Shown: positions 9,601-16,814, numbered from the stretch's first letter. The stretch is DNA of 39,929 nucleotides from Allochromatium vinosum DSM 180 (GCF_000025485.1 NC_013862.1:1-39929), one strand, 5' to 3'. The notes: a model not told the origin generated them from the sequence alone. A program made the numbers and translations.

Positions 9601-9803
9601 AGGAACAGTTCGCCAACTCACCCGATCTGTCGAACGAACTGCTCAACGCCATCATCGATGCCTTTGCCGCCCACACGACCATGAGCAAACAGGCACTGGA
9701 TTCCGAGAAGGTACGCCGGGGGTTGCAGGACATCCTGCTTGGACCGGCACAGCTTTATGAGGCGCTACGGGAACAGACTGAAAGCGCGCAAGCCGTACCG
9801 TAA
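6672..9803 (+). CDS. hsdR: Type I restriction enzyme, translocase/endonuclease subunit R
   Basis: The 1043-residue motor and nuclease subunit cuts DNA after long-range translocation. A PD-(D/E)XK nuclease core is visible near the N terminus, with D141 and E155-L-K157. The SF2 helicase motifs follow: Walker A GSGKT (310-314), DEAH (421-424), TATPK, and later FQTGFDQP and LSRLNRAYP in the second RecA domain. The C-terminal part is helical and binds the M-S core. The family is usually about 1000-1100 residues, so the protein is complete. I chose the ATG at 6672 because it overlaps the vapC stop. The longer reading frame begins inside vapC. Confidence 0.96.
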   Translation: MNLHREVNFETEICDALAAQGWFYADGDAADYDRARALFPADVLAWVQSTQPNAWATLEKNHGPQAAEVLLGRLRDSINQRGTLDVLRHGIELLGLRHPLTLAQFKPALAMNPDLLTRYAANRLRVIRQLRYSLHNENALDLGLFLNGIPVATAELKTDFTQSVEDAVDQYRFDRHPRPKGQGSAEPLLSFPNGALVHFAVSNREVRMTTHLEGPATRFLPFNRGDHGAAGNPPNEHGGHRTAYLWEDIWARDTWLEILGRYLVAQKDSKKQIKTLIFPRFHQLDGTRKLLVTVLIEGPGGKYLIQHSAGSGKTNSIAWAAHFLADLHDEHHHKLFDSVLVVSDRTVLDSQLQDAIFDFERTAGVVATIKGDGGSKSRELAEALSGGKKIVVCTIQTFPFALKAVRELAATQGKRFAVIADEAHSSQTGEAAAKLKAVLSADEWQALTDGGEISTEDLLAAQMTTRAAETGITYVAFTATPKAKTLQLFGRRPDPNRPAGPDNLPAPFHVYSMRQAIEEGFILDVLKNYTPYKLAFRLATMGREWDEQEMVRDEALKGILRWVRLHPYNISQKVQVVVEHFRENVAPLLNGRAKAMVVVGSRLEAVRWRLAIDHYTQEQGYPIGTLVAFSGDVIDPESGPDPFSETSQTMNPNLKGRGIRDAFDTDDYQILLVANKFQTGFDQPLLCGMYVDKRLAGIAAVQTLSRLNRAYPNKDTTYVVDFVNDPEDILDAFKAYYETAELSGVTDPNLIFNLRSKLDAAGFYDDFEVNRVVEVEFNPKAKHSDLTAALEPVASRLLQQYKAAQNRLKSAKAKDDAAAIKEAQDALNALRLFKKDLGTFQRVYAFLSQIFDYGNTAIEKRFIFYRRLLPLLEFGRERDTIDLSKIVLTHHTLKRQGQRSLVLQAGETSTLTPLGESGTGTVQDKEKARLREIIAKVNDLFEGDLTDDDQLVYVNHVLKGKLLESKTLIQQASNNTKEQFANSPDLSNELLNAIIDAFAAHTTMSKQALDSEKVRRGLQDILLGPAQLYEALREQTESAQAVP

Positions 9804-9819
9804 GCCACCTTCGGTACGG
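9793..9819. terminator. Hairpin across the hsdR stop codon
   Basis: CCGTACCG (9793-9800) pairs perfectly with CGGTACGG (9812-9819) around an 11-nt loop that contains the TAA. It has no T-run, so it is at most a weak or Rho-assisted terminator, or an mRNA-stabilising 3' end for the hsd operon. Confidence 0.35.
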
Positions 9820-10008
9820 TCGTCGGATCTGGTTCGATACCGGATATGTTTGGGTTTGTCCATAGGTTTCCCGTAACCTGTGGGCGGCGGATATTGATCG
9901 CAAACTCGACGAGACTTCGCTCAGTTCTTGGGGCAAAGGGTTTCAAGTGTGTGTTTGGTCGACGGGACATGCGGCTGGAAACGTTTGGATGTGGTTTACA
10001 GAATGCTC

Positions 10009-10037
10009 TTGTCAAGTATCGTTTTTTATGATAGATA
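10009..10037 (+). promoter_or_regulatory. Sigma70-type promoter of the H-NS-like gene
   Basis: TTGTCA (10009-10014) and TAGATA (10032-10037) are separated by exactly 17 bp in an AT-rich stretch that includes a TTTTTT run. Transcription should start near 10044, giving a leader of about 50 nt. The remaining non-coding DNA from 9804 shows no other clear element. Confidence 0.6.
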
Positions 10038-10095
10038 GCTTTCTTCTCAACCGCTTAACGTTCTAAAAATAAACAACCAAACATTGAGCGAAAAC

Positions 10096-10518
10096 ATGAT
10101 TCACTCTGAAACTGATCCTACCGAACATCTCTTGCAAAGAAAGCGAGAACTCGAAGAAAAAGAGAAAGAAATTGAAAAACAAAAAAAAGAAATCGAGGAA
10201 AAAATTAAGGAATCCAATTTAGGCTCTCGGCAAAAAGCATTAAATGATATTTTGGACTTGATGAATACCTATGAGATAGATATCTCTGATATTGCTATTG
10301 CCAAAAAATATCCAGAAAAAATCAAAAAAACATCACAGGCCACAAAAGAGAAAAAGCCTAAATTTCCACAGCCCCCTGAAGGAAAGAAGTATTTCAACCT
10401 TGAAACCAATAAATCCTGGTCGGGAAGAGGGCCTATAGATGATTCAATCCGCAATCATCCAGATCCAAACTCTCTGTTAGTTGACAAGGTCGTTGAGCAG
10501 CCAACTACTGCAATATAG
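10096..10518 (+). CDS. H-NS-like nucleoid protein
   Basis: The 140-residue protein opens with a highly charged coiled coil (KRELEEKEKEIEKQ and onward) running to about residue 45. A helix with the H-NS-like phrase LMNTYEIDISDIAI follows. It ends in a C-terminal block with KYFNLETNKSWSGRGP, which resembles the AT-hook-like loop of the H-NS family (typically YR.P..G.TWSGRGR.P.W). H-NS paralogs on plasmids silence AT-rich genes and lower the fitness cost to the host. The C-terminal basic tract is weaker than in classical H-NS. I chose the ATG at 10096 over a TTG 12 bp upstream. The gene converges on ihfB. Confidence 0.65.
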   Translation: MIHSETDPTEHLLQRKRELEEKEKEIEKQKKEIEEKIKESNLGSRQKALNDILDLMNTYEIDISDIAIAKKYPEKIKKTSQATKEKKPKFPQPPEGKKYFNLETNKSWSGRGPIDDSIRNHPDPNSLLVDKVVEQPTTAI

Positions 10519-10536
10519 GGTTTACTTTTTTTGCAG

Positions 10537-10586
10537 AGATCAGATCCCTGAAATTTTTTCAAACGCACCTGAAGGCGATCTGATCT
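10537..10586 (+). terminator. Terminator-like hairpin between convergent genes
   Basis: AGATCAGATC (10537-10546) is perfectly inverted as GATCTGATCT (10577-10586), followed on the plus strand by TTGTAGTTTTTA. It lies between the H-NS-like gene and the oppositely oriented ihfB. The loop is long (30 nt) and contains its own T- and A-rich tracts. It could serve both genes. Confidence 0.5.
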
Positions 10587-10614
10587 TGTAGTTTTTATAG
10601 CGCTGTGTTTGATC

Positions 10615-10902
10615 TTAGAAGTAAACGAAGTTTACCCGTTCCCGCAACTCCTTACCCGGCTTGAAATGCAGGTAATGCTTGCCTGCGGTAAAGACAGTCT
10701 CGCCAGTCTTGGGGTTACGCGCTTGACGGGGAGGTCGATAGTGCAAGGAAAAGCTTCCAAACCCACGCACCTCGATCCGTTCACCGTTAGCTAACGATTC
10801 CCGCAACAGATTCAGAAGCGCCTTCACCACGACCTCTACATCGGCTTCAGGAAGATGCTCCTGCCGGTTGGCCATCTGCGTGATCAGTTCCGAGCGCGTC
10901 AT
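10615..10902 (-). CDS. ihfB: Integration host factor beta subunit (IhfB/HimD-like)
   Basis: The 95-residue HU/IHF protein matches IHF-beta closely in its start (MTRSELI), the central [20 protein letters not shown], the RNPKTGE loop and the [13 protein letters not shown] end. IHF bends DNA sharply at plasmid origins, recombination sites and promoters. A strong AGGAGAT lies 6 bp before the ATG. A plasmid copy of only the beta subunit would pair with chromosomal IHF-alpha or act as a homodimer. It may assist the iteron origin. Confidence 0.93.
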   Translation of the reverse strand: MTRSELITQMANRQEHLPEADVEVVVKALLNLLRESLANGERIEVRGFGSFSLHYRPPRQARNPKTGETVFTAGKHYLHFKPGKELRERVNFVYF

Positions 10903-11050
10903 GATCGGATCTCCTGAAACTCACTGAAACGCCTGCTCCTGATCCAGCTATCGAACCCCATCCGTTGTCTGGCAGACCGCCGCTGATCAATTGGATACGG
11001 ACAAGCGGCCTGTCGACAACAGCACGCGGGTCAGGGACTTCGCCGCTCCA

Positions 11051-11079
11051 CCTGGAACCTCGTAGCGGGAGGTTCCAGG
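11051..11079. terminator. Strong hairpin downstream of the 11099 gene
   Basis: CCTGGAACCTC (11051-11061) pairs perfectly with GAGGTTCCAGG (11069-11079) around a 7-nt loop. CGCCG and CGGCG at 11041-11045 and 11080-11084 can extend it with a bulge. It lies after the minus-strand gene ending at 11099. No T-run is seen on either strand. Confidence 0.45.
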
Positions 11080-11098
11080 CGGCGTCGACGATCAGGGT

Positions 11099-11632
11099 TT
11101 AAGCCCGGTAATCCAGACACTTCAGTCCAGTGGGGCTGAGAGGGAGAGTATCCCACCCTATGATCCAGTAGCGATCTCCGGGTTGCGTACCCTCAAACTG
11201 CTCGATAAGCGTGCACAAGTATTCCTGCATTTCTTGTACATCGGTGCGCTCAAAGACCATCAAACGAATATCGGCTTTTGACTGCATCAGCTTCAAGAAA
11301 GCATCGATGATTCTTTGATCCTGACTGGGATTCCATTCATCACAGACGACTTCCATCACCAACGGCAAGCGAATGAGCGGACAGGATTCACTGTCTGCCC
11401 CCCAATGCAGATCGTAAATCCAGGGTTCACCCCGCACGCAAGAACCGATCTCTTTTGCCGCATAGGTTTTGTAGCCAAAGTCATGGGCATAAGATCCGAT
11501 TTCCCATAAGATATAACGTTTGATTTCGGATCGGCGATCGATTTTTTGGTAATCAATATATCTGGAAAAATTATCTTTAAAAAAACTCCAGACGCGCTGT
11601 TGAATTTGTTCAGTCTGTGGTGCGTGTCGCAT
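11099..11632 (-). CDS. Unknown protein with possible PD-(D/E)XK nuclease core (paralog 1)
   Basis: The 177-residue soluble protein is not a family I can name. Its centre reads PWIYDLHWGADSES, then LIRLPLVMEVVCDEWN, then IIDAFLKLMQSKADIRLMVF. An acidic residue on one strand, an E on the next strand after a loop, and a helix with KL/K residues followed by a beta-strand are the arrangement of restriction-endonuclease-like folds. The usual ExK lysine is not obvious, so activity is uncertain. It is the downstream partner of a paralog at 11689. Both are transcribed leftward after the Gp2-like genes. No strong ribosome-binding site precedes the ATG. Confidence 0.6.
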   Translation of the reverse strand: MRHAPQTEQIQQRVWSFFKDNFSRYIDYQKIDRRSEIKRYILWEIGSYAHDFGYKTYAAKEIGSCVRGEPWIYDLHWGADSESCPLIRLPLVMEVVCDEWNPSQDQRIIDAFLKLMQSKADIRLMVFERTDVQEMQEYLCTLIEQFEGTQPGDRYWIIGWDTLPLSPTGLKCLDYRA

Positions 11633-11688
11633 GTGCAGATACTGTTTTGACGTCGATTGAATGAAAGTATCGTGCGTGATCGATGATT

Positions 11689-12219
11689 TTACCTGTGGTG
11701 CAAAAAAACCTGCATCTTATTTGCATGAGGATTTATGTTAAAATCCCACAAAGCAAAGACGTATCGATCGCCCGCTTGATAATGCTCAAATTGCTCTAAG
11801 GTGTTGTAGATGTGATCCAGGGTTCTCTGGGTATCCCGACATCCTAAGACAAGCAACCGGGTATCGGCTCTGGCGTGGGCTAATTTCAACACCGACTGCG
11901 TGATGATTGCGTGAAAAAATGGGTTTTGATCTTGAAAATCCTCCATCTGCATCACCAACGGCAAACGAACGAGCCGACTGGATTCATTGGCCGCACGCCA
12001 GTGCAGATCATAAATCCATTCCTCACCCTCGGCCTGCGGGCACAGGGCTTTCGATGTGAATACCTGACATCCAAGCTGATGACCATACTTACATAGAGTA
12101 TTTAAAACTCCCTTTCTCCAGTGAGTGAAATGAGTCGTGTGAAAAAAATCATTCAAGTACTCGCCAAACGTGTGGATTAACTGACCTTCAATCGCGTTAG
12201 TAATCGGGTTGTTTTGCAT
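11689..12219 (-). CDS. Unknown protein with possible PD-(D/E)XK nuclease core (paralog 2)
   Basis: This 176-residue paralog of the neighbouring 11099 gene shares the frame EWIYDLHW, ES, RLVRLPLVMQMEDFQDQNP, VLKLAHARADTRLLVLG and FEHYQAGDRYVFALWD at the same spacings. Outside these blocks the two have diverged strongly, so the duplication is old. The putative catalytic E of paralog 1 (VMEVV) is Q here (VMQMED), although an acidic pair follows immediately. The N terminus is helical. Function is unknown. The position beside replication-like proteins suggests a DNA-related role (inference). Confidence 0.6.
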   Translation of the reverse strand: MQNNPITNAIEGQLIHTFGEYLNDFFHTTHFTHWRKGVLNTLCKYGHQLGCQVFTSKALCPQAEGEEWIYDLHWRAANESSRLVRLPLVMQMEDFQDQNPFFHAIITQSVLKLAHARADTRLLVLGCRDTQRTLDHIYNTLEQFEHYQAGDRYVFALWDFNINPHANKMQVFLHHR

Positions 12220-12295
12220 GTAAATACTCTCAGTGCTCCGTAGGGATAAAACTATTGACAGATAGAACGGAGGCTACAAATCCTGCATTTCTCAA

Positions 12296-13504
12296 TTAAC
12301 CGCTCTGGAACATCGATGTGGACGACGAGAGAACGGGGGTTGACGGCTTGACGGTTCGAGGAAGCGTACTTTTTGTGAAGGTTCGACCTTTTCCCTTGGA
12401 TTGTGCATAGTTATCGAATTTCGTGATCATGGTCGCGATTGATTGTATCTCTTCCGGCAAGGGACGTTGGTGGCGCGCCTCAATGTATCGACGATTGAAC
12501 GTCGTTGGGTTCGGGCGCTGACCGCTGTGTGACGTCGCCTGTTCATACCAATAGTTGTAGATCTCAAACAAATCATGGACTAATCGATGGGTGTCAGAGG
12601 CGCGATAAAACAGCATTCCATGCAGGATGGGTTTAGGGTCCATATATTCGATTTTCAAAGCATACCCGATACTGGTTTTTCTGATCGGACTCTTGAGCGA
12701 AACCAGTGCCTGACGATCAGCGTAAATATCCCGATTCTTCGAGTGATCGCTTACCTCATACTCAAAGCGAACATAGACGACTGCGATGTGCTGATAGTGG
12801 TCACAGAGTTTAGTGGCGAAGTCAATCAGACCCTGGTAGTTTTCCTTGGCACGACGTCGGAAGTTTTTCAGGCGTGACTGAAATTGGGGGTCTTTGAACG
12901 TGGAGCGGAGTGTGTCGACCAGTGCATTGAGCGACTGACACGCGCGTTCCTGCTGCTGATCCGGCGTGAGTCCCGACAGGCTGGAGTATCCAGTATCAGG
13001 AGTTCCCCTGCGCGTCTGCGATGCCTGAACCGCCTTTGCATCCGGTTCGGGGGAATGCAGGACCGCTGACAGGTTGTACGGATACTGGCCCGAGGTAAAG
13101 GTGATTTTTGAACGCTGAAAACAGAGATTCGCGATTCCTGAATCCTGCTTCAGGGTTTCAAGAAACGCGATGACGATGGGACTGATCCTGAGAACATCCG
13201 CATACTTGTATGTCTTGTGATCCGTGTCGTAGAGACATTCCTGAATGTGAACATGATTTCGGAGTTGCTGATACAGGTCATGGCCCAGGCCACGAACACG
13301 GATGTAAGTGGCCCGTGGCTTGAATTGCCCTTGGGTTTGGGTTTGGGCCAACTCAAACAGGTTGCCTGTGCTCTTGGCGATCTGCGAGGCCAGTTGGTCG
13401 AGCTTCTGTAGACGCTCGCGAAACGCCTGATCCTTGGGCGTCCTGGTCGCGGCCAACAGCAGTGTGAATGGGTCGTTGACCCGTCGTGCAAAAGGGGACG
13501 TCAT
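12296..13504 (-). CDS. Divergent Gp2/YagK-YfjJ-like protein (paralog A)
   Basis: I read this 402-residue protein as the most diverged member of a tandem family of three. The recognisable blocks are ENYQGLIDF, HIAVVYVRFEYEV, GYALKIEYMDPKPILHGMLFYRA and IATMITKFDNYAQSKGKGRTF. They line up with VVRVDLSF, VWKIEHGALKGFHTHWLFFF and YLCKVDDF..RRRAFGRG of the 15194 gene. Only one H of the HxH-like motif remains (LHGML), and the tyrosine position is altered. The N-terminal 180 residues are unlike the others, with a polar insert around 155-180. The Ser/Thr-rich C terminus looks disordered. No ribosome-binding site is seen. A TATACT box lies about 8 bp before the ATG. Confidence 0.55.
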   Translation of the reverse strand: MTSPFARRVNDPFTLLLAATRTPKDQAFRERLQKLDQLASQIAKSTGNLFELAQTQTQGQFKPRATYIRVRGLGHDLYQQLRNHVHIQECLYDTDHKTYKYADVLRISPIVIAFLETLKQDSGIANLCFQRSKITFTSGQYPYNLSAVLHSPEPDAKAVQASQTRRGTPDTGYSSLSGLTPDQQQERACQSLNALVDTLRSTFKDPQFQSRLKNFRRRAKENYQGLIDFATKLCDHYQHIAVVYVRFEYEVSDHSKNRDIYADRQALVSLKSPIRKTSIGYALKIEYMDPKPILHGMLFYRASDTHRLVHDLFEIYNYWYEQATSHSGQRPNPTTFNRRYIEARHQRPLPEEIQSIATMITKFDNYAQSKGKGRTFTKSTLPRTVKPSTPVLSSSTSMFQSG

Positions 13505-13908
13505 AGCCGATAGTATACGCAGAGTTAACGGCCAGAAATCCTGGCCGGAGATCCTAGAAATCGAGCAAAAAAGTTAGTTCCCTTGTTTTTAGAGTTGGTT
13601 CTCTCTGACTTAGAGTTAGTTTCCATGCATTCTAAATCAACAACTTAGATTTTTGAATCGATACCGGATCACAGCCTGGATGCAGCACTCAGCGGGTCTG
13701 TCGCTCCCCTCTTCCGTAGAGGCTCAATCCCCATTGTAGACGAACTCTGACCAGGCCAAGTTCGTGCTCAGAAGCACTCACGGTCTACGAGTGCGTCGTA
13801 CTCTATCATGCCCCCGCTAAAACCGCCCCTATCGCCTCCTGAGCGCCTGTGAACCGATCCCAGTCCTCTCCGACTCACAGACGCTCTGAGCGTGATAGGT
13901 GGCGAATC
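13505..13908. other. 404-bp gap with hairpin and phased repeats
   Basis: No credible gene is seen here. A 6-bp stem GGCCAG/CTGGCC (13530-13546) and three phased GTTRGTT motifs (listed separately) lie within 120 bp of the start of the 12296-13504 gene. This end probably holds that gene's promoter and operators. The rest, toward the downstream end of the 13909 gene, shows nothing I can name. Confidence 0.4.
13573..13621. repeat. Three GTTRGTT direct repeats with 21-bp phasing
   Basis: GTTAGTT (13573), GTTGGTT (13594) and GTTAGTT (13615) begin exactly 21 bp apart, which is two helical turns. The second and third are preceded by AGA. They lie upstream of the minus-strand Gp2-like gene. Iterons or cooperative operator half-sites are both possible. 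The same heptamer recurs twice upstream of kfrA (33452 and 33465). Confidence 0.45.
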
Positions 13909-15072
13909 CTACGTGATGTTTTTCGCCCGCCACCGATTCCAATGCTGTTCCATATTCGACTGCTCGACTGAATACGCATCGGAATACTCCAGACCAACCT
14001 CCGGAGAACGTCGGAGGTACCCACGACCAAAGGTACGTCGCTGTGGATGTTGCAACTGCATGAAGTAGTCGACGACACACAGATTCCGTAACGCCAGATC
14101 CAGATTGCACCACCGTGACCACTGATCCCGCTGAATCATCCCCGTCCCCAAGGGTAGATACTTGCCGGAATCGATATGCTGATTCCAGAAACGGGCCTCA
14201 TGCCCAACCTGTTCTCGCCAGTGTCGACCGATCCGCTCGGACATTTCCCAACCACTCAACACCGCGCTCCCATCGAAGAAGAAGAACCACTGGTAGTAAA
14301 ACCCCTTGTAGGCCGCATAGGAGAGCTTCCAGATAGAGCCGACCAGATGCTCAAACAGACCGCTGGTGGCGAAGCTCTGGGCAAACGCCTGTTGGTGGTC
14401 TAAGGTTTGATCCAGCGTGATGTACGGTCGACGTTTCCTGGAGCAGCGCACCGGATCTCGATAAGTCAGTTCGATCCGACACACCATCAGTTTTTCCGTG
14501 CGTTCCAGCCGAGACTTCACATAGGAATGCAACCGCTGATGACGATGCTGCATCTCACGATAGCGTTGCTGGATGTCGAGGAAGAACGGTTCGGAGTGAA
14601 AGAGCGACCGTAACGCCTCGACACAGGTCTGGAGTACGTCATAGACACGTTGATGATCGATCGTGATCGCGTCCTCACGATAGAGCTGGATAATCTCCTG
14701 AAGATCAGGCGGCTGTTCGACCTGTCGCAGGAAACAGGAGACCCAGGGATCGAACTCATGCTGCGGAAAATGGCGACGGATCAGAGGGGCATCAAACCGA
14801 ATCGCCTGATAGAGCTTTAAACCCAGTGGGTGCTTTTTGACATCGAGATACGTTTGACCCTGAAGTGTACGCTGCAACGTGAACAATGGATCGCCATGTT
14901 GGTGTTGGTCTAAGGCCAATCCGAGTTCGACCACACGGATCAGGGCATCGAGTCCGTCCTGATCCCGACTGATGTAACGTAAGGGTTCTTCAAGCTTGTT
15001 ATATTGACGCTGCAACAGACTGTCCCGGAGGATAGGGTAAGCGTCAAACAGCGCATCGTCGATCTGGAACAT
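13909..15072 (-). CDS. Gp2/YagK-YfjJ-like protein with degenerate HUH region (paralog B)
   Basis: This 387-residue paralog of the 15194 gene shares LYQAIRFDA, HFP, FDPWVSCFL, LMVCRIELTYRDP, LFEHLVGSIWKLSYAAYKGF, FFFFDGS, IGRHW, FWNQHI and RRTFGRG at equal spacing. The family (Inovirus Gp2 / YagK_YfjJ_C, as I recognise it) is linked to rolling-circle-type replication. Here the putative metal-binding HTHW is YYQW and the YLCK tyrosine segment is NLCV, so HUH catalysis looks lost. It may have kept DNA binding. GAGGT lies 6 bp before the ATG. A 12-bp inverted repeat lies just upstream. Confidence 0.65.
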   Translation of the reverse strand: MFQIDDALFDAYPILRDSLLQRQYNKLEEPLRYISRDQDGLDALIRVVELGLALDQHQHGDPLFTLQRTLQGQTYLDVKKHPLGLKLYQAIRFDAPLIRRHFPQHEFDPWVSCFLRQVEQPPDLQEIIQLYREDAITIDHQRVYDVLQTCVEALRSLFHSEPFFLDIQQRYREMQHRHQRLHSYVKSRLERTEKLMVCRIELTYRDPVRCSRKRRPYITLDQTLDHQQAFAQSFATSGLFEHLVGSIWKLSYAAYKGFYYQWFFFFDGSAVLSGWEMSERIGRHWREQVGHEARFWNQHIDSGKYLPLGTGMIQRDQWSRWCNLDLALRNLCVVDYFMQLQHPQRRTFGRGYLRRSPEVGLEYSDAYSVEQSNMEQHWNRWRAKNIT

Positions 15073-15100
15073 AGTGTACCTCAGACGTAGTGGGATGGAA

Positions 15101-15168
15101 GCTTTGGCTGGATCACCCTGTCAGTTGGACGTCTCCTGGAAAGTTTCGATGTCGTCTCCAGCCAAAGC
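15101..15168. repeat. 12-bp inverted repeat between two Gp2-like genes
   Basis: GCTTTGGCTGGA (15101-15112) is perfectly inverted as TCCAGCCAAAGC (15157-15168) with a 44-bp spacer. CGTCTCC occurs twice inside, at 15129-15135 and, as CGTCTCC, at 15153-15159. It fills most of the 121-bp gap between the paralogs. It could be an operator, an mRNA structure or a nicking-site hairpin for the HUH-like protein (inference). Confidence 0.5.
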
Positions 15169-15193
15169 ATGTCACGTCCGAGTATTTTTTGGA

Positions 15194-16318
15194 CTACCCT
15201 GACCTGTCGGTCGTGTGATCCGTCGATGCTGTTTGACGTGGACGACCCCGTTTGACCGTCGTTACGGGTTTGATCCATCCCCGTCCAAAGGCTCGCCGCC
15301 TTCCTGTATGTTTCAAACTGATAAAGTCATCGACCTTGCACAAATACTGAACCACGCGCTGTAACGCTTGCCGTTTGGTTTGATCCGCATGATCGATCTG
15401 TCCGATTCCCAGGTGGCGATATTGGGTTTTGTAGACATTGCAGTTCCAGTAAGTCGCGTGTGAACCGACGATGACTTTCCAGTGTTCACCGATCAAGTGT
15501 CCCAGTGTCATATCCTCCCGAACCTTGGACCCATCGAAAAAGAACAGCCAATGGGTATGAAACCCTTTCAGAGCGCCGTGTTCGATTTTCCAGACATATC
15601 CCACGAGATGTTCAAACAGCGGTTCACGTTTCCAACTCCGGGTGAACCGCTCACGGTACGCTAAGGCGTCTTCAAACGTCACCGGTGTCCAATCACGATC
15701 ATGACACTGAGACGGCGTTAGAAACGACAAATCGACCCGGACCACCAACAGTCGCGCATAGCGTTCAAACAGATAATTGATATAGTTCAAGCTGCCTTGG
15801 TACAAGTCTCGACTCGCCTGCCGTCGAATTTTGATCCGTTTCGCCATCTCTGAACCGGCCATGAACAACCGCAACCCATTGGCAAACTCGTTGAGATCCT
15901 CCACCAACCTGAACACATCGACGCTATCCGGGTGCTCGTGATACATCTGGACCCTGGAGACCAAGGATTCGTCGGCGTTGAGGTGTTGGAGAAAACACTC
16001 CACCAGCGGATCGAACACATGAAATGGAAAATGCTCACAGATTTTTAAGGCATCGACCCGGATCGCTCGAAAGAGGATTTCTCCTAGCGAACCACGACGC
16101 ATGAAGAGGCGTGGTTGACCGCGTCGCTGTCTGACCTGGAACAGGACATCACGATTTCGGCTCAGGGCGATCATCAGGGTATTGAGACACTTGACTTTAT
16201 CTAAGGCGTCCTTGTCTTCTGTTCTGATACGCTGGGCATTCCCTGGATCGTTGACCAGCAAACTCTCATCCAGCGCATAAAAAATCTCAGGCGGCATTTT
16301 GGCATTGTCGATCATCAT
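15194..16318 (-). CDS. Gp2/YagK-YfjJ-like putative replication protein (paralog C, best conserved)
   Basis: In this 374-residue protein the C-terminal half carries a family signature I associate with inovirus Gp2 and the E. coli prophage proteins YagK/YfjJ. The blocks are LLVVRVDLSFLTP, LFEHLVGYVWKIEHGALKGFHTHWLFFFDGS, IGEHW, YWNCNVYKTQY, YLCKVDDF and RRAFGRGW. HTHW resembles the HUH metal motif and YLCK resembles the YxxK nicking motif of rolling-circle initiators. This member could therefore be catalytic, unlike its two neighbours. GGTGAG lies 8 bp before the ATG; a GTG 3 bp upstream is possible. The tail is basic and disordered. Confidence 0.7.
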   Translation of the reverse strand: MMIDNAKMPPEIFYALDESLLVNDPGNAQRIRTEDKDALDKVKCLNTLMIALSRNRDVLFQVRQRRGQPRLFMRRGSLGEILFRAIRVDALKICEHFPFHVFDPLVECFLQHLNADESLVSRVQMYHEHPDSVDVFRLVEDLNEFANGLRLFMAGSEMAKRIKIRRQASRDLYQGSLNYINYLFERYARLLVVRVDLSFLTPSQCHDRDWTPVTFEDALAYRERFTRSWKREPLFEHLVGYVWKIEHGALKGFHTHWLFFFDGSKVREDMTLGHLIGEHWKVIVGSHATYWNCNVYKTQYRHLGIGQIDHADQTKRQALQRVVQYLCKVDDFISLKHTGRRRAFGRGWIKPVTTVKRGRPRQTASTDHTTDRSG

Positions 16319-16673
16319 CACTGTCGCTCACCGTGTTGTTAACCAGGAAACCAAGACCGATGGCGGGGAGGTCTGGAACGTGAATCTTCACGTCACACCA
16401 TCGACAGCGGAGGTATTTTTTTATCTCTATGCTCTCGGTCTGTTCGTGGGTCTAACAGGATGGACAGAGGTTCAGGACCAGGAAGGTTGATCCGTCTGAT
16501 CGTTGACGTATGGAGTCAGTCCGTCTATCAGGATCGGGTCGTGATGGAAGATCGCTCGTTGGCACCTCTGGACATCCAGCCCTGAGACTCTTCAGGACGG
16601 ATGGATTCTTTTACTGAAAGGTAACACTCTGGATCTAGCTGAGAGGCTTTATGTATCTAGCTCGATCTCTGTC

Positions 16674-16701
16674 TTGACATTCATACTGTATGTATGAATG
16701 T
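16674..16701 (+). promoter_or_regulatory. TTGACA -35 element overlapped by a 10-bp dyad (operator-like)
   Basis: TTGACA (16674-16679) runs into ACATTCATAC (16677-16686), which is perfectly inverted as GTATGAATGT (16692-16701) around TGTAT. The right arm sits where a -10 box would be, although no good -10 is evident at 17 bp. A repressed promoter for an untranslated RNA or for the downstream genes is the simplest reading. Confidence 0.45.
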
Positions 16702-16738
16702 ACTGTGTGGCTCATGGGGCGATGTATCCCTTCTGGCG

Positions 16739-16814
16739 CTATCAGGCTCTGTCTCTTTTCTCTACTAAAGTATCTGTTTATAGGCGCGCTGTTAGCGAGT
16801 TTCTATCAGGCTCT
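16739..16814. repeat. Direct repeat CTATCAGGCTCT and related words
   Basis: CTATCAGGCTCT occurs at 16739-16750 and 16803-16814, 64 bp apart. Degenerate forms CTATAGGCT (16876-16884) and CTATGGGCT (16942-16950) follow. They lie in the AT-richer part of the large intergenic region. Function is unknown. Confidence 0.4.

Noticed and set aside
16299-16490. 63-codon plus-strand frame in the large intergenic region
   Set aside because: Begins inside the antisense strand of the Gp2-like gene, with no motif or ribosome-binding site.
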